Assembly (NCBI GenBank): GCA_002381185.1
Contig: DFOA01000063.1
Coordinates: 1-64,000 of the forward strand
Origin: Firmicutes bacterium UBA3553
Lineage (GTDB): Bacteria; Bacillota; Clostridia; Tissierellales; Sedimentibacteraceae
Length of the DNA stretch: 64,000 nucleotides
Reading direction: 5' to 3'
Position numbers and translations under genes: made by a program. Of this stretch, positions 50,402 to 59,367 are shown one piece after another. Positions within the stretch are counted from its first letter, which is position 1. Each line of letters begins with the position of its first letter. The notes beneath the pieces are model-generated. The model made no database searches and had not been told where the DNA came from. It was given only the letters and a program-made list of their open reading frames with translations.

Positions 50402-51115
50402 ATGGCTATGTGGAACCCCTGGCGAGGTTGCCATAGATATAGTGAAGGTTGCAGGTATTGCTATATTCATAAAGGCGACAGCAAAAGAAACATTGATACA
50501 AATAATATTGTAAAGACAGATAAATTCTATGCTCCCATTGATAAAACAAAAAAAGGCGAATATAAAATCAAATCGGGGCAGACAGTATATCTATGTTTTT
50601 CTACTGACTTTCTCATCGAAGAAGCGGATGAATGGCGTAAGGAATGTTGGACGATGATAAAAGAACGTCCTGATTTGAACTTTATTTTTTTAACCAAGCG
50701 AATAGAAAGATTTATGCAGTGCGTTCCTGAAGATTGGAACGATGGATATGATAATGTAACGGTCGGCTGTACAATAGAAGATCAGGAAACGGCGGATCAC
50801 AGATTAAGTATCTTTGATAAGCTTCCTATAAAACATAGAAATATTATATGTCAGCCGCTGATTGAAAATATCACCATTGAAAAACATCTTAACAATATTG
50901 AATTGGTGGTTGTAGGGGGAGAATCGGATAAAAACGCAAGACCTCTAAATTATGACTGGGTTCTTTTAATTAGAGAACAATGCCTGAACAACCATGTTCC
51001 TTTTGAGTTCAGACAATGTGGAACGCATTTTATTAAAGATGGAAAAACATATATTTTGAAAACTAAAGATTTGTGCTCGCAGGCCCAAAAAGCAAATATT
51101 AATTTTGCCTTTTAA
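50402..51115 (+). CDS. DUF5131/phage Gp37-Gp68-family protein
   Basis: A 237-residue protein beginning W-N-P-W-R-G-C-H-R-Y-S-E-G-C-R-Y-C-Y, which gives a radical-SAM-like C-x6-C-x2-C set. The I-F-L-T-K-R-I-E-R-F segment near residue 95 and the V-V-V-G-G-E-S motif near 170 are standard for DUF5131, also called phage protein Gp37/Gp68. Members are found in phages, defence islands and plasmids; the reaction has not been settled. It is single and has GAGGTGGA upstream. The phage-type link suggests an accessory origin. Confidence 0.85.
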   Translation: MAMWNPWRGCHRYSEGCRYCYIHKGDSKRNIDTNNIVKTDKFYAPIDKTKKGEYKIKSGQTVYLCFSTDFLIEEADEWRKECWTMIKERPDLNFIFLTKRIERFMQCVPEDWNDGYDNVTVGCTIEDQETADHRLSIFDKLPIKHRNIICQPLIENITIEKHLNNIELVVVGGESDKNARPLNYDWVLLIREQCLNNHVPFEFRQCGTHFIKDGKTYILKTKDLCSQAQKANINFAF

Positions 51116-51240
51116 TTATGAATCAATCTGCCTTTATCTGTGAGATTATTTTATAAAATAGTTTATCAGGCAGAAGTGTATTGCTAATTTGTATAATAAT
51201 AACTAATCAATTTGTTATTAGTTATAAATGAAGAGGAGAG

Positions 51241-51666
51241 ATGAAAATGGTTATACCATATATTACATTTGAAGGAAATTGTAATGAAGCATTGAAGTTT
51301 TATAAAAAAGCGTTCAAAAGCGAAGTAAAGATGTCACAGCCGTATGGAGACTATATTCCTGAAGAAATTGAAACCCCGCCCGTGAATCTAAGTTCATGGA
51401 TCTTACATGCTGAAATGGAGATATGTGGTACGAAATTCTGGTTTGCCGATGAGGTGCGGCCGGCATCCAAAGGAAGTATGATAAAGTTAACTGCAGCGGT
51501 ATCTACATCTGAAGAAGCAAAGGATATTTTTGAAATGTTAAATGTCGGCGGATATGTCAGCCTTCCGCCTACGGAAACATTCTACAGTACATTTCATGCG
51601 GCATTAACGGATAAGTTTGGAGTTAGTTGGAATATTGTAGCAGAAGAATCACCTGATAAATTATAG
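51241..51666 (+). CDS. VOC/PhnB-like protein
   Basis: A 141-residue protein of the glyoxalase/PhnB type: P-Y-I-T-F-E-G-N-C-N-E-A-L-K-F-Y-K-K-A-F near the start, H-A-E-M-E-I-C-G-T-K-F-W-F-A-D near residue 60 and D-K-F-G-V-S-W-N-I near the end. PhnB-like proteins are common small VOC members without a fixed reaction. It has a GAGGAGAG site. Confidence 0.82.
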   Translation: MKMVIPYITFEGNCNEALKFYKKAFKSEVKMSQPYGDYIPEEIETPPVNLSSWILHAEMEICGTKFWFADEVRPASKGSMIKLTAAVSTSEEAKDIFEMLNVGGYVSLPPTETFYSTFHAALTDKFGVSWNIVAEESPDKL

Positions 51667-51767
51667 TTACCCCTTATTATTGCTTTTGGTAACCACTGGA
51701 ATGATGGGTCTGCCTTGCAGGGTTACAGTTAAAACAGAGTATGCTTAAAATTTTAAAGATATCCGTG

Positions 51768-51806
51768 CTGCCGGAAAAGTCATGTATAAGACACCGGCAG
51801 TTTTTT
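51768..51806 (+). terminator. Terminator
   Basis: CTGCCGG (51768-51774) pairs with CCGGCAG (51794-51800) with an inner GTC/GAC, followed by six Ts. Ends the VOC transcript. Confidence 0.75.
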
Positions 51807-51940
51807 AATTTTGAAGACAGATAAATTTATTGGAGAGTTTAATTATAGTTATATCTTTTTACCTAAAAACAGCAATTTATATTAAGACTGTTCTGAAAAG
51901 GAATGATATAATGTATACTGATAAATATGGAGGTGAGATA

Positions 51941-52354
51941 GTGGAAGAACAAAATATCGTGTCAAAGACAGTAAATTACATAGAGCAAAATTTAGAGAAA
52001 AATTTAAGTCTTGATAAAATTTCCGAGGAAATGAATTATTCGAAATTTCATTTGAATAGATTATTTTCGGAAAAGGTCGGATGCACAATCTATAAATATA
52101 TTCAAATGCGCAGAATTACCGAAGCTGCAAGAAAACTGGTCTATACAGATGCACCTGTTATTGATATTGCACTGGAAGCAAACTATAACTCACAGCAGGC
52201 TTTCACACTTGCATTCAGACAAATTTACCTGTGTACTCCTCAGGCTTACAGGGGAATAGGAGTATTCACACCAAGGCAGGACAAATTCTCAATGTATTGT
52301 AAATATAATTTCTATGACATAGCAAATATAAGATTTGAAGGAGCTGCAGCATGA
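51941..52354 (+). CDS. AraC-type DNA-binding protein without ligand domain
   Basis: A 137-residue protein that is essentially the AraC double helix-turn-helix: L-S-L-D-K-I-S-E-E-M-N-Y-S-K-F-H-L-N-R-L-F near residues 20-40 and V-I-D-I-A-L-E-A-N-Y-N-S-Q-Q-A-F-T-L-A-F near residues 70-90, as in MarA/SoxS/Rob. GTG 51941 with GGAGGTGA just upstream is the best start; a possible ATG is 10 codons earlier. It overlaps clpP by 4 bp (ATGA), so the two are translationally coupled. It probably activates genes in response to its own level. Confidence 0.82.
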   Translation: MEEQNIVSKTVNYIEQNLEKNLSLDKISEEMNYSKFHLNRLFSEKVGCTIYKYIQMRRITEAARKLVYTDAPVIDIALEANYNSQQAFTLAFRQIYLCTPQAYRGIGVFTPRQDKFSMYCKYNFYDIANIRFEGAAA

Positions 52355-52947
52355 GTACGATACCTTATGTAATTGAACAAACCGGGCGCGGTGAGCGCAG
52401 CTATGATATTTTTTCCAGGCTTTTGGCCGATAGGATTATTTTCCTGGGAGAAGAGGTCAGTGATGCTTCTGCAAGCTTAATTACCGCCCAGCTATTATTT
52501 TTAGAAAGCGAAGATCCGGATAAAGATATAAGCTTATATATCAATAGCCCGGGAGGCTCTGTAACCGCAGGCTTCGCCATATTTGACACAATGAATTATA
52601 TTAAATGCGATGTATCAACGATTTGCACCGGAATGGCGGCTAGCTTTGCATCCTTTTTATTGGCGGCAGGGGCCAAGGGAAAAAGATTTGCACTTCCCAA
52701 TGCGGAGATAATGATACACCAGCCGTCCATATCAGGAGGAATTAAAGGTCCTGCCAGTGATATCAAAATAATGTCGGATTATATGCAAAGAAGCAAACTC
52801 CGACTGAATAAAATTCTGTCTCAAAATACCGGGCGGACAATAGAAGAAATTGAACGTGACACGGACAGGGATAATTTCATGACGGCAGAAGAGGCAAAGA
52901 TATATGGGATAATTGATAAGGTTGTCTCTCAAAGAGATATAAAATAA
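52351..52947 (+). CDS. clpP: ATP-dependent Clp protease proteolytic subunit
   Basis: A 198-residue ClpP serine protease. Ser98 in G-M-A-A-S, His123 in M-I-H-Q-P and an Asp in the E-R-D-T-D-R-D stretch (about 170-174) form the triad; the start M-S-T-I-P-Y-V-I-E-Q-T-G-R-G-E-R-S-Y-D-I lacks the longer propeptide. It works with a Clp ATPase to degrade unfolded proteins. There is no clpX or tig nearby, so it may be a second ClpP paralogue; the coupling to an AraC-type gene is unusual. The last 30 bp before the TetR operator contain no terminator. Confidence 0.95.
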   Translation: MSTIPYVIEQTGRGERSYDIFSRLLADRIIFLGEEVSDASASLITAQLLFLESEDPDKDISLYINSPGGSVTAGFAIFDTMNYIKCDVSTICTGMAASFASFLLAAGAKGKRFALPNAEIMIHQPSISGGIKGPASDIKIMSDYMQRSKLRLNKILSQNTGRTIEEIERDTDRDNFMTAEEAKIYGIIDKVVSQRDIK

Positions 52948-52980
52948 ATTTAAATAAAATGATATAATTAATATAAAGCC

Positions 52981-53030
52981 TTGACCACATTGGTCACTTA
53001 GTATATAATAATAAGTGACCAATGTGGTCA
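52981..53030 (+). promoter_or_regulatory. Promoter and double-palindrome operator of the TetR/ABC operon
   Basis: TTGACC (52981-52986), 17 bp, TATAAT (53004-53009). Two 15-bp palindromic sites, TGACCACATTGGTCA and TGACCAATGTGGTCA, lie in the -35/-10 spacer and just after the -10; with flanks they form a perfect 19-bp inverted repeat (52982-53000 with 53012-53030). Repression by the following TetR protein is the natural inference. The structure could also end the clpP transcript. Confidence 0.8.
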
Positions 53031-53113
53031 TTTGTTTGTATCATAAACTAATTTGTGAGGTCAGAGTAAGAAATAAATTGATGAACTCAGACCTCATATA
53101 AAATAGAAATGAG

Positions 53114-53746
53114 GTGGTCATTATATACCAGAAGTTTTTCAGCCTGGAACATGAGAAAAGGGAACGTATTATTAACGCGGCTCTTAAGGAGTTTGCGCGA
53201 AATGGTTATGAAAGGGCTTCAACCAATGAAATTATAAAGGAAGCGGAAATATCTAAAGGATCGTTATTCAGTTATTTCAACAGTAAAAAGGAATTGTATT
53301 TATTCCTGTTCGACTATGTGAACGAGATTATAGAAAAAATCTACGAAGAAACAGACTGGAGTGATACTGATATTTTTAAAAGAATGAAATCAATTGGATT
53401 GGCTAAATTTAAAATTTACAAGAGATTTCCCCAGGCATTTGATTTTATAAAGTCTGCGGCTTTTGAAGATGCTGCCGAAGTGAAATCCGAAATCAAAAAA
53501 TTTAGTAGCGGCCTTGTTGAAAGAGGCTTTGAAAAAGGGTATAAAAATATAGATTTTACTAAATTCCGTGATGATATTGATGTTAAAAAAACAATTGATA
53601 TTATTAATTGGACGGTACTGAGTTTTTCAGAACAGCAAAGGAACAGGGTGAATTCTATTGAAGACGTGGGTATGGAAATACTAAGTGAATGGGATGTTTA
53701 TTTTGATATAATGAAACGTTGTTTCTATAAGAAGGAGGAGCAATAA
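53114..53746 (+). CDS. TetR-family regulator of an ABC transporter operon
   Basis: A 210-residue TetR protein: I-I-N-A-A-L-K-E-F-A-R-N-G-Y-E-R-A-S-T-N-E-I-I-K-E-A-E-I-S-K-G-S-L-F-S-Y-F near residues 20-56, then a helical ligand domain. The start is taken at GTG 53114, but the ribosome site overlaps it, so the true start is uncertain. It is followed by an ABC ATPase 1 bp after its stop. The double palindrome upstream suggests it represses its own operon. Confidence 0.88.
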   Translation: MVIIYQKFFSLEHEKRERIINAALKEFARNGYERASTNEIIKEAEISKGSLFSYFNSKKELYLFLFDYVNEIIEKIYEETDWSDTDIFKRMKSIGLAKFKIYKRFPQAFDFIKSAAFEDAAEVKSEIKKFSSGLVERGFEKGYKNIDFTKFRDDIDVKKTIDIINWTVLSFSEQQRNRVNSIEDVGMEILSEWDVYFDIMKRCFYKKEEQ

Positions 53747-53747
53747 C

Positions 53748-54446
53748 ATGTTTATTGATGTTTCGGATTTAAGTAAAAGTTACAAGACAGGAGAGGTTTT
53801 AACAGAAGTTTTAAGGGGAATAGGGATGAAGCTGAATAAAGGGGAAATAGGCGTTATTCTCGGACCATCGGGTTCTGGGAAATCTACTCTTATGAATATT
53901 ATAGGAGGTATTGACCGTGCCGACAGCGGCAAAATCGTTGTTGATGGAACAGAGATTAATAAATTAAGTAATGATGAGCTTACCGAATACAGGCGTGAGA
54001 ATATCGGATTCGTCTTTCAGTTCTACAATCTGGTTCCGAATCTTACGGTATCAGAAAACATAGAGGTGGTTTCCAATATCAGCAAGTCGCCTTTGAAGAT
54101 TGATGAGGTGCTAAAAGCGGTGGAGATGCAGGACAAGAAAAACCGCTTTCCAAGAGAGCTGAGCGGCGGAGAGCAGCAGAGAGTATCCATAGCAAGAGCA
54201 ATTGTAAAAAATCCAAAGCTGCTGCTTTGTGACGAGCCTACGGGAGCCCTTGATTTCCATACTTCCCGCGGTATTTTACAGCTTTTGCAGCAGCTGAACA
54301 AAAAGTTCGGAACTACTATACTGATGATTACTCACAATACTGCTATTGCCAATATGGCTAACAGGGTATTAAAACTGAGGGACGGGCAGATTGCAGAGGA
54401 TACGGTTAATCAGACGATTGTTCCGGCGGAAAGGATTGAGTGGTAA
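53748..54446 (+). CDS. ABC transporter ATP-binding protein (MacB/LolD type)
   Basis: A 232-residue ATPase: Walker A G-P-S-G-S-G-K-S-T near residue 42, Q-loop F-V-F-Q-F-Y-N-L near residue 91, signature L-S-G-G-E-Q-Q-R near residue 139 and Walker B L-L-L-C-D-E-P-T-G near residue 160. The V-N-L-T-V-S-E-N-I style sequence puts it in the MacB/LolD/antimicrobial-peptide exporter class. It overlaps the permease gene by one base in TAATG. Confidence 0.95.
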   Translation: MFIDVSDLSKSYKTGEVLTEVLRGIGMKLNKGEIGVILGPSGSGKSTLMNIIGGIDRADSGKIVVDGTEINKLSNDELTEYRRENIGFVFQFYNLVPNLTVSENIEVVSNISKSPLKIDEVLKAVEMQDKKNRFPRELSGGEQQRVSIARAIVKNPKLLLCDEPTGALDFHTSRGILQLLQQLNKKFGTTILMITHNTAIANMANRVLKLRDGQIAEDTVNQTIVPAERIEW

Positions 54447-56695
54447 TGGCACTGAATAAAAGAATTTTTAGGATACTGAAAGAAAGTACACTGCGCTACA
54501 TTGGGATACTTTTGCTCATTATACTCGGAAGCTATACCTTTGTTATAGCGGCTGAGATTTCACGAAATTTGGATAATCTGGTAACAACATTTACGGAAGG
54601 ACATATGCAGGAGGATCTGTCCTTCAGAACTGATAAAGAAATTGAGGACATCACGGAACTGGAGGAGGCTGCCAATGCTGTAATCGAAAAGTCTGTGAGC
54701 AGTGACGCAGCTCTTTCTGAATCGCTTACACTTCGGCTTTTAAGCAAGACAAATAAACTGAATATTCCGGCTGTCATAGAGGGTCGGGAACTTGCCGGCA
54801 CTGGAGAGATACTGCTTGACCCTGCCTTTGCAAAAGCCAACGGGTATTCTGCGGGAAGTCAAATAGAGGCGGCGGGCAAAACCTTCACCGTGGTGGGGTT
54901 TGTATCCCTTCCTCACTATATTTATCCGTTGAAAAATGTATACGACATCATGGTTTCTCCGAATAATTTCGGTGTCGGTGTTATTAGTTCTGAGGATTTT
55001 GAGGGAATTGGCAATGCTTTATCCATTTATTCCGTCAGGTTCAACGACAGGGAGAAAAGCCTCAACAAACAGGCTGCTGAGCTTAGAGGGCTTTTGCATG
55101 AAGAAGGCATAACAGAATCCGACTGGATTGACATCATGAACAACAAGCGTGCAAGAATGGCCTGGGCATCCATAACAGGCTTAAAGACTATGAGCGTGCC
55201 GGTACCTGCAGCGATGTTTCTTCTAAGCTGCTTAATTATCGGCATCATGATATGGCGTATGATACAACGTGAATCGGTTATAATCGGAACATTTTACGCA
55301 CAGGGTTACAGGGGTCGTGAGCTGATGCGGCATTATATGACTGTACCGATGCTGCTGGCCGTTTCAGGCGGAGCAGCAGGAAGCGTGCTGGCTGTTCCAA
55401 CTGTTTCACCGTCGGTGGAGGCAATGGTTTCATATTATAATGTCCCTGTCACAGGTATTGAAATAAGTGCTTTAAATGTACTGATAGGGATACTGACGCC
55501 TGTTCTGTTTCTGGGTGTCAGCAGCTATTTTGTCATACGTTCGGAATTGAAACTTTCTCCGGCTGAGCTAATGAGGGGCGGCAAACAAAAAAACAAGGTC
55601 AATGTACTGGAGCGTACGTTTAAGCTGGAAAGGTTCAAGTTCACCACGAAATTTAAGCTAAGGGAGCAGCTTAGAAGCATTTCACGGCTTTTGTTCCTGC
55701 TTTTTGGGATTACCGGAGCGTCTGTACTCATGCTCTTAGGCTTTACAATTATGAATTCAATGAATTATGCATTCAAAAACAGTACGGAGGGCACATATCG
55801 GTTTGAATACGAATATGCCTTAAAGGACATACAGCAGGGCAAGGCTCCGGAAGGCGCTGAGATTTTCAATGCCGGAAGGTTTTATCCTGAAAGCAATGAG
55901 GGAATTGAATTTTACGTAACCGGTGTAGAGCCGGATTCAACAATTCTGACACTGAACGGAAAAGACGGAAGCCCGCTTCCAAATGATCAGATAAACATTA
56001 CGAAGCCTTTGGCGGACAGACTGGACATTAAAGAAGGCGACAGCGTAAGCTTCATAAACAAGCAGGATGGAAAGTCATACACGTTTCGCATTGATGCTGT
56101 AGCCGACTCCTATGCGGGGCAGTTTATATTCATGCCCATAGACGAGTTCAATGCACAGATGGGATTTTCCGAAAACAGTTATACAGGTATATGGAGCACA
56201 AGGGCACTTGATATTCCTGAGGAACTGCTTTCAGGAACAAAATCTCTGAGCGAGACTGCCAATGCAATGGATGAGCTGCTTGGCCCTATGTCTTCCATGG
56301 TGGCGGCAATGACTGCTGTTGCCAGTGTTGTGGGTTTGATTATTATCTATCTTGTAACATCTTTGATTATTGAGGAAAATAAAAATACCATTTCGCTTTT
56401 TAAGATATTTGGCTACGGGCGTCGTGAAATAGGTTCTCTGATATTGAACAGTTCAACTATTATCATACTGGTCGGATTTATTATCAGCATTCCTGTTATG
56501 GCAGTATCCATGGACGCAATGTATGGCTATCTCGGTGATATGATAAACCTTGTGCTTCCGACGATTATCAATCCATTTTATGTGGTCCTGTGCTTTGTAG
56601 CAGTTATGCTGACATACCAGCTCAGCAAGCTGCTTTGCACAAAGAAGGTGAACGCGGTCTCCATGAGCGAAGCACTTAAAGCATTAACCGAATAA
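54446..56695 (+). CDS. FtsX-like ABC permease
   Basis: A 749-residue MacB-type permease. One N-terminal helix (I-G-I-L-L-L-I-I-L-G-S-Y-T-F) is followed by a large extracellular region, an FtsX domain of three helices near residues 250-370, a second extracellular region, and a final FtsX domain near 620-740 (A-S-V-V-G-L-I-I-I-Y-L-V-T ...). With the ATPase it probably exports a toxic compound, peptide or lipid. ATG 54446 overlaps the ATPase stop; a GTG six bases upstream is less likely. The regulator, ATPase and permease form one TetR operon. Confidence 0.92.
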   Translation: MALNKRIFRILKESTLRYIGILLLIILGSYTFVIAAEISRNLDNLVTTFTEGHMQEDLSFRTDKEIEDITELEEAANAVIEKSVSSDAALSESLTLRLLSKTNKLNIPAVIEGRELAGTGEILLDPAFAKANGYSAGSQIEAAGKTFTVVGFVSLPHYIYPLKNVYDIMVSPNNFGVGVISSEDFEGIGNALSIYSVRFNDREKSLNKQAAELRGLLHEEGITESDWIDIMNNKRARMAWASITGLKTMSVPVPAAMFLLSCLIIGIMIWRMIQRESVIIGTFYAQGYRGRELMRHYMTVPMLLAVSGGAAGSVLAVPTVSPSVEAMVSYYNVPVTGIEISALNVLIGILTPVLFLGVSSYFVIRSELKLSPAELMRGGKQKNKVNVLERTFKLERFKFTTKFKLREQLRSISRLLFLLFGITGASVLMLLGFTIMNSMNYAFKNSTEGTYRFEYEYALKDIQQGKAPEGAEIFNAGRFYPESNEGIEFYVTGVEPDSTILTLNGKDGSPLPNDQINITKPLADRLDIKEGDSVSFINKQDGKSYTFRIDAVADSYAGQFIFMPIDEFNAQMGFSENSYTGIWSTRALDIPEELLSGTKSLSETANAMDELLGPMSSMVAAMTAVASVVGLIIIYLVTSLIIEENKNTISLFKIFGYGRREIGSLILNSSTIIILVGFIISIPVMAVSMDAMYGYLGDMINLVLPTIINPFYVVLCFVAVMLTYQLSKLLCTKKVNAVSMSEALKALTE

Positions 56696-56713
56696 AAAAT
56701 ATCTTGTATAAGT

Positions 56714-56757
56714 TTAAATCTGAGGCCGCGATAGAAATACTGAGGCCTCAGATTTAA
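56714..56757 (+). terminator. Terminator after the ABC permease
   Basis: TTAAATCTGAGGCC pairs with GGCCTCAGATTTAA in a perfect 14-bp stem with a 16-nt loop. The downstream T-run is short. Confidence 0.7.
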
Positions 56758-56975
56758 TTAAATGCTGTGATGACTTGTGTGGATAAATATGGTATAATAA
56801 AATTGAATATATAAAGTGGATATGTTTGAAATCACAGAATGCCATATTAATTGCAATTCAATTGAATGAGGCTGTAAAAAATTCTGAGTGTTATAAATAA
56901 TATGACATACAGATGTCATGATTAAAATGATAATATTAATCTGCATTAAGGATACTTTAGAAAAGAGGTGTGAGA

Positions 56976-57620
56976 ATGAGCAAGTTTGATTTTAAAAAGG
57001 AATACAAGGACCTGTACCTGCCCGGGAAGCAGCCTGTAATGATTGACATTCCCAGCATGAAATTCATCATGGTTAAAGGAAAGGGAGATCCCAATACCTG
57101 TAAGGAGTACAGTGATGCCATGGAAATTTTGTATGGGCTGTCCTACGGAATTAAAATGAGTAAAATGAACGGAACTCAGCCTGAAGGATATTTCGAGTAT
57201 GTGGTGCCGCCCCTTGAAGGATTGTGGTGGGTTGATGAAGAGAACTTTGACTATATGAATATGACAGATAAAAATAAATTTTGTTGGATTTCAATGATCC
57301 GGCAGCCGGATTTTGTAACAGAAGGTGTTTTTGAACAGGCAAAGATTAATCTGAAGAAAAAGAAGCCGGATTTGAAACTGGAAAAAGCGTATTTAAAGAT
57401 ATTTACAGAAGGATTATGTGCTCAGATAATGCATGTGGGACCTTATGATGATGAACCGGAAACCGTAAAGAGGCTAATTAGTTTTATCGAGGAATCCGGA
57501 TATGAGCAGGATATGTCCGGTATGAGAATGCATCATGAGATTTATCTGGGAGATCCGAGAAAAGCAAAGCCTGAAAACTTAAAAACGGTGATACGCCATC
57601 CAATAAGAAAACGGAAGTAG
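56976..57620 (+). CDS. GyrI-like small-molecule-binding protein
   Basis: A 214-residue protein of the GyrI-like/AraC-effector-binding type: F-I-M-V-K-G-K-G-D-P-N near residue 28, G-Y-F-E-Y-V-V-P-P-L-E-G-L-W-W near residue 65, M-H-V-G-P-Y-D-D-E near residue 158 and M-H-H-E-I-Y-L-G-D-P-R-K near residue 187. Proteins of this form bind small hydrophobic or cationic ligands and often lack a DNA-binding domain, as here. ATG 56976 is preceded by GAGG; a GTG two codons earlier is possible. It is 11 bp upstream of the AlkZ-related gene. Confidence 0.85.
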   Translation: MSKFDFKKEYKDLYLPGKQPVMIDIPSMKFIMVKGKGDPNTCKEYSDAMEILYGLSYGIKMSKMNGTQPEGYFEYVVPPLEGLWWVDEENFDYMNMTDKNKFCWISMIRQPDFVTEGVFEQAKINLKKKKPDLKLEKAYLKIFTEGLCAQIMHVGPYDDEPETVKRLISFIEESGYEQDMSGMRMHHEIYLGDPRKAKPENLKTVIRHPIRKRK

Positions 57621-57631
57621 GTAGGTAAATA

Positions 57632-58312
57632 ATGAAAGTAATACAAAACTTTGAAGATTTCCTGGAAAACTTATATTATGCAGGCATAAGCCTGGGCGGC
57701 GAGAACAGCGAAGGAATCTTTACCCTCTGCGATTATTTTAAGGATAATGTACTATGGCATACGGGAGAACTGGATACTGACCCGTGGGAATGGAGAATGA
57801 GGGTTTTAAATGAAAAGAACGACATTGCCTACGGTAAACTATTTTTCAAAAAAAGCGGATATATAACAAAAGAATGGTATTCTTATTTTTACGCCGTAAG
57901 ACGCGGAAACAACGAATTACAGGAGGAGTACGAAGAAGGCAAGATAAGCTTACATGCGAAAAAAATCTATGAATTGCTGTGTGAGTACAGAGAGCTGCCT
58001 ATTCATCTGATTAAGAGATACGGAGGATTTTCCAAGGAAGATAAGACAATGTTTGATAATGCTGTCACAGAGCTTCAGATGAAATTTTATATTTCTATGT
58101 GCGGAAGAGCAAGAAAAAAATCGAAGTCAGGAGAAGAATTCGGCTGGTCATCAACTGTATTTTGCCTTGCAGAGGATTTTTTTGACGAAGAAGTTATAAA
58201 GGCAGCTGGTAAAATAGGCTATGAGGAAGCTTACAAAAAAATCGAAAATAGAGTATATGAATTGAATCCGCAGGCTGATTCTAAAAAGGTAAAAAAATTT
58301 ATTTTGGGATAG
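57632..58312 (+). CDS. AlkZ-related protein
   Basis: A 226-residue protein of the AlkZ-related family: W-H-T-G-E-L-D-T-D-P-W-E-W-R-M-R-V-L near residue 42, I-A-Y-G-K-L-F-F-K-K-S-G-Y-I near residue 65, Y-G-G-F-S-K-E-D-K near residue 130, and a C-terminal G-W-S-S-T-V-F-C-L-A-E. Some family members have a winged-helix/DNA glycosylase link, but the stand-alone function is unknown. It is probably cotranscribed with the GyrI-like gene. Ends at a bidirectional terminator. Confidence 0.8.
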   Translation: MKVIQNFEDFLENLYYAGISLGGENSEGIFTLCDYFKDNVLWHTGELDTDPWEWRMRVLNEKNDIAYGKLFFKKSGYITKEWYSYFYAVRRGNNELQEEYEEGKISLHAKKIYELLCEYRELPIHLIKRYGGFSKEDKTMFDNAVTELQMKFYISMCGRARKKSKSGEEFGWSSTVFCLAEDFFDEEVIKAAGKIGYEEAYKKIENRVYELNPQADSKKVKKFILG

Positions 58313-58353
58313 TTAGTAAAAAGCAGCCGTGGGCTGACACAGTAAGCATATGC

Positions 58354-58387
58354 CGGAGCAGTAAAACATCAATTGTTTACTGCTCCG
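58354..58387. terminator. Bidirectional terminator
   Basis: CGGAGCAGTAAA and TTTACTGCTCCG make a 12-bp stem around a 10-nt AT-rich loop, between convergent genes. Confidence 0.7.
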
Positions 58388-58411
58388 CTATTATTATTTA
58401 ATAATTATATT

Positions 58412-59284
58412 TTACCAAACAGGAATGGAAGAGCCTTTTGAATCTTCTTCAATAACTTTTTTGGTTTCATCCGTTTGATAGAGTTCTACAATGCGTTTAT
58501 AAACTTCATTATCCTTGTCTTCTGTGCGAACAGCAATTATATTTATATAGGGATTTTCCCCCGGTTTGGATTCTTCTAATACTATGGAATCCTGTGTAGG
58601 TATGAAGCCTGCGTCACGGGCTACTCCTGAATTAATAGCAGCTAAAGGAACTTCTTCAAGAGAGGCAGGTATATTTGTGGCTGCCAGTTCTATAATGTTG
58701 AAGTTTTTCGGGTTCTCAATGTCCTTTAAGGTTGGAGTCAGTCCGGCAGCCGGGTCTATGCTTATCAGTCCGTTTGCTTCAAGCAGTAAAAGCGAGCGGC
58801 CACCGTTTGTAACATCATCTGGTATTACAATTGTATCTCCGTCTTTGAGCTCATCGATGCTGCTGATTTTTTTGGAATAAAGACCAAGAGGAGCAAAGAC
58901 AGTCTCACCGATAACTGAAATGTCATATCCATGCTGCTCTATTTCTGTATTCAGATAAATATAATGCTGAAATGCATTCATTTCAATTTCTCCTGCATCC
59001 AATGCCGCATTGGGAAGCGGATATGAATCAAAGAAGACAAGTTCAATATCAATATTTTCTTTTGCAGCTTCCTCTTTGACATGGTTCCAAACTTTAGAGT
59101 CACTTCCTGTTAAACCAACGCGTACCTTAACAGGTTTTGCTGCAGGGGCTTCATTTTCTGAATTTTCTTCAGCTGCATTATTGTTTTCCGAAGGTGTTCC
59201 TCCTGACTGTGCAGGTGTGCTGTTTCCGGATGAGCATCCGGCCAACAGCAAAGATAGTATTAGTGTAAAAATTATTTTTTTCAT
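58412..59284 (-). CDS. metQ: MetQ methionine-binding lipoprotein
   Basis: A 290-residue NlpA-family lipoprotein. Signal and lipobox L-L-L-A-G-C, then a Glu/Asn/Pro-rich linker, then the substrate-binding domain V-R-V-G-L-T-G-S near residue 55, N-A-F-Q-H-Y-I-Y near residue 103, the D-V-T-N-G-G-R-S segment near residue 158 and N-I-I-A-V-R near the end. The protein captures D/L-methionine (or methionine derivatives) and passes it to MetNI. It is the last gene of a SAM-riboswitch operon. Confidence 0.93.
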   Translation of the reverse strand: MKKIIFTLILSLLLAGCSSGNSTPAQSGGTPSENNNAAEENSENEAPAAKPVKVRVGLTGSDSKVWNHVKEEAAKENIDIELVFFDSYPLPNAALDAGEIEMNAFQHYIYLNTEIEQHGYDISVIGETVFAPLGLYSKKISSIDELKDGDTIVIPDDVTNGGRSLLLLEANGLISIDPAAGLTPTLKDIENPKNFNIIELAATNIPASLEEVPLAAINSGVARDAGFIPTQDSIVLEESKPGENPYINIIAVRTEDKDNEVYKRIVELYQTDETKKVIEEDSKGSSIPVW

Positions 59285-59367
59285 TTTTATTCTCCTCGTA
59301 TGATATTATTTGCAAGTAAATATTGTGTTTTACAGGGATAAGAGCCTTGCAACAATTTATCTCTTTT

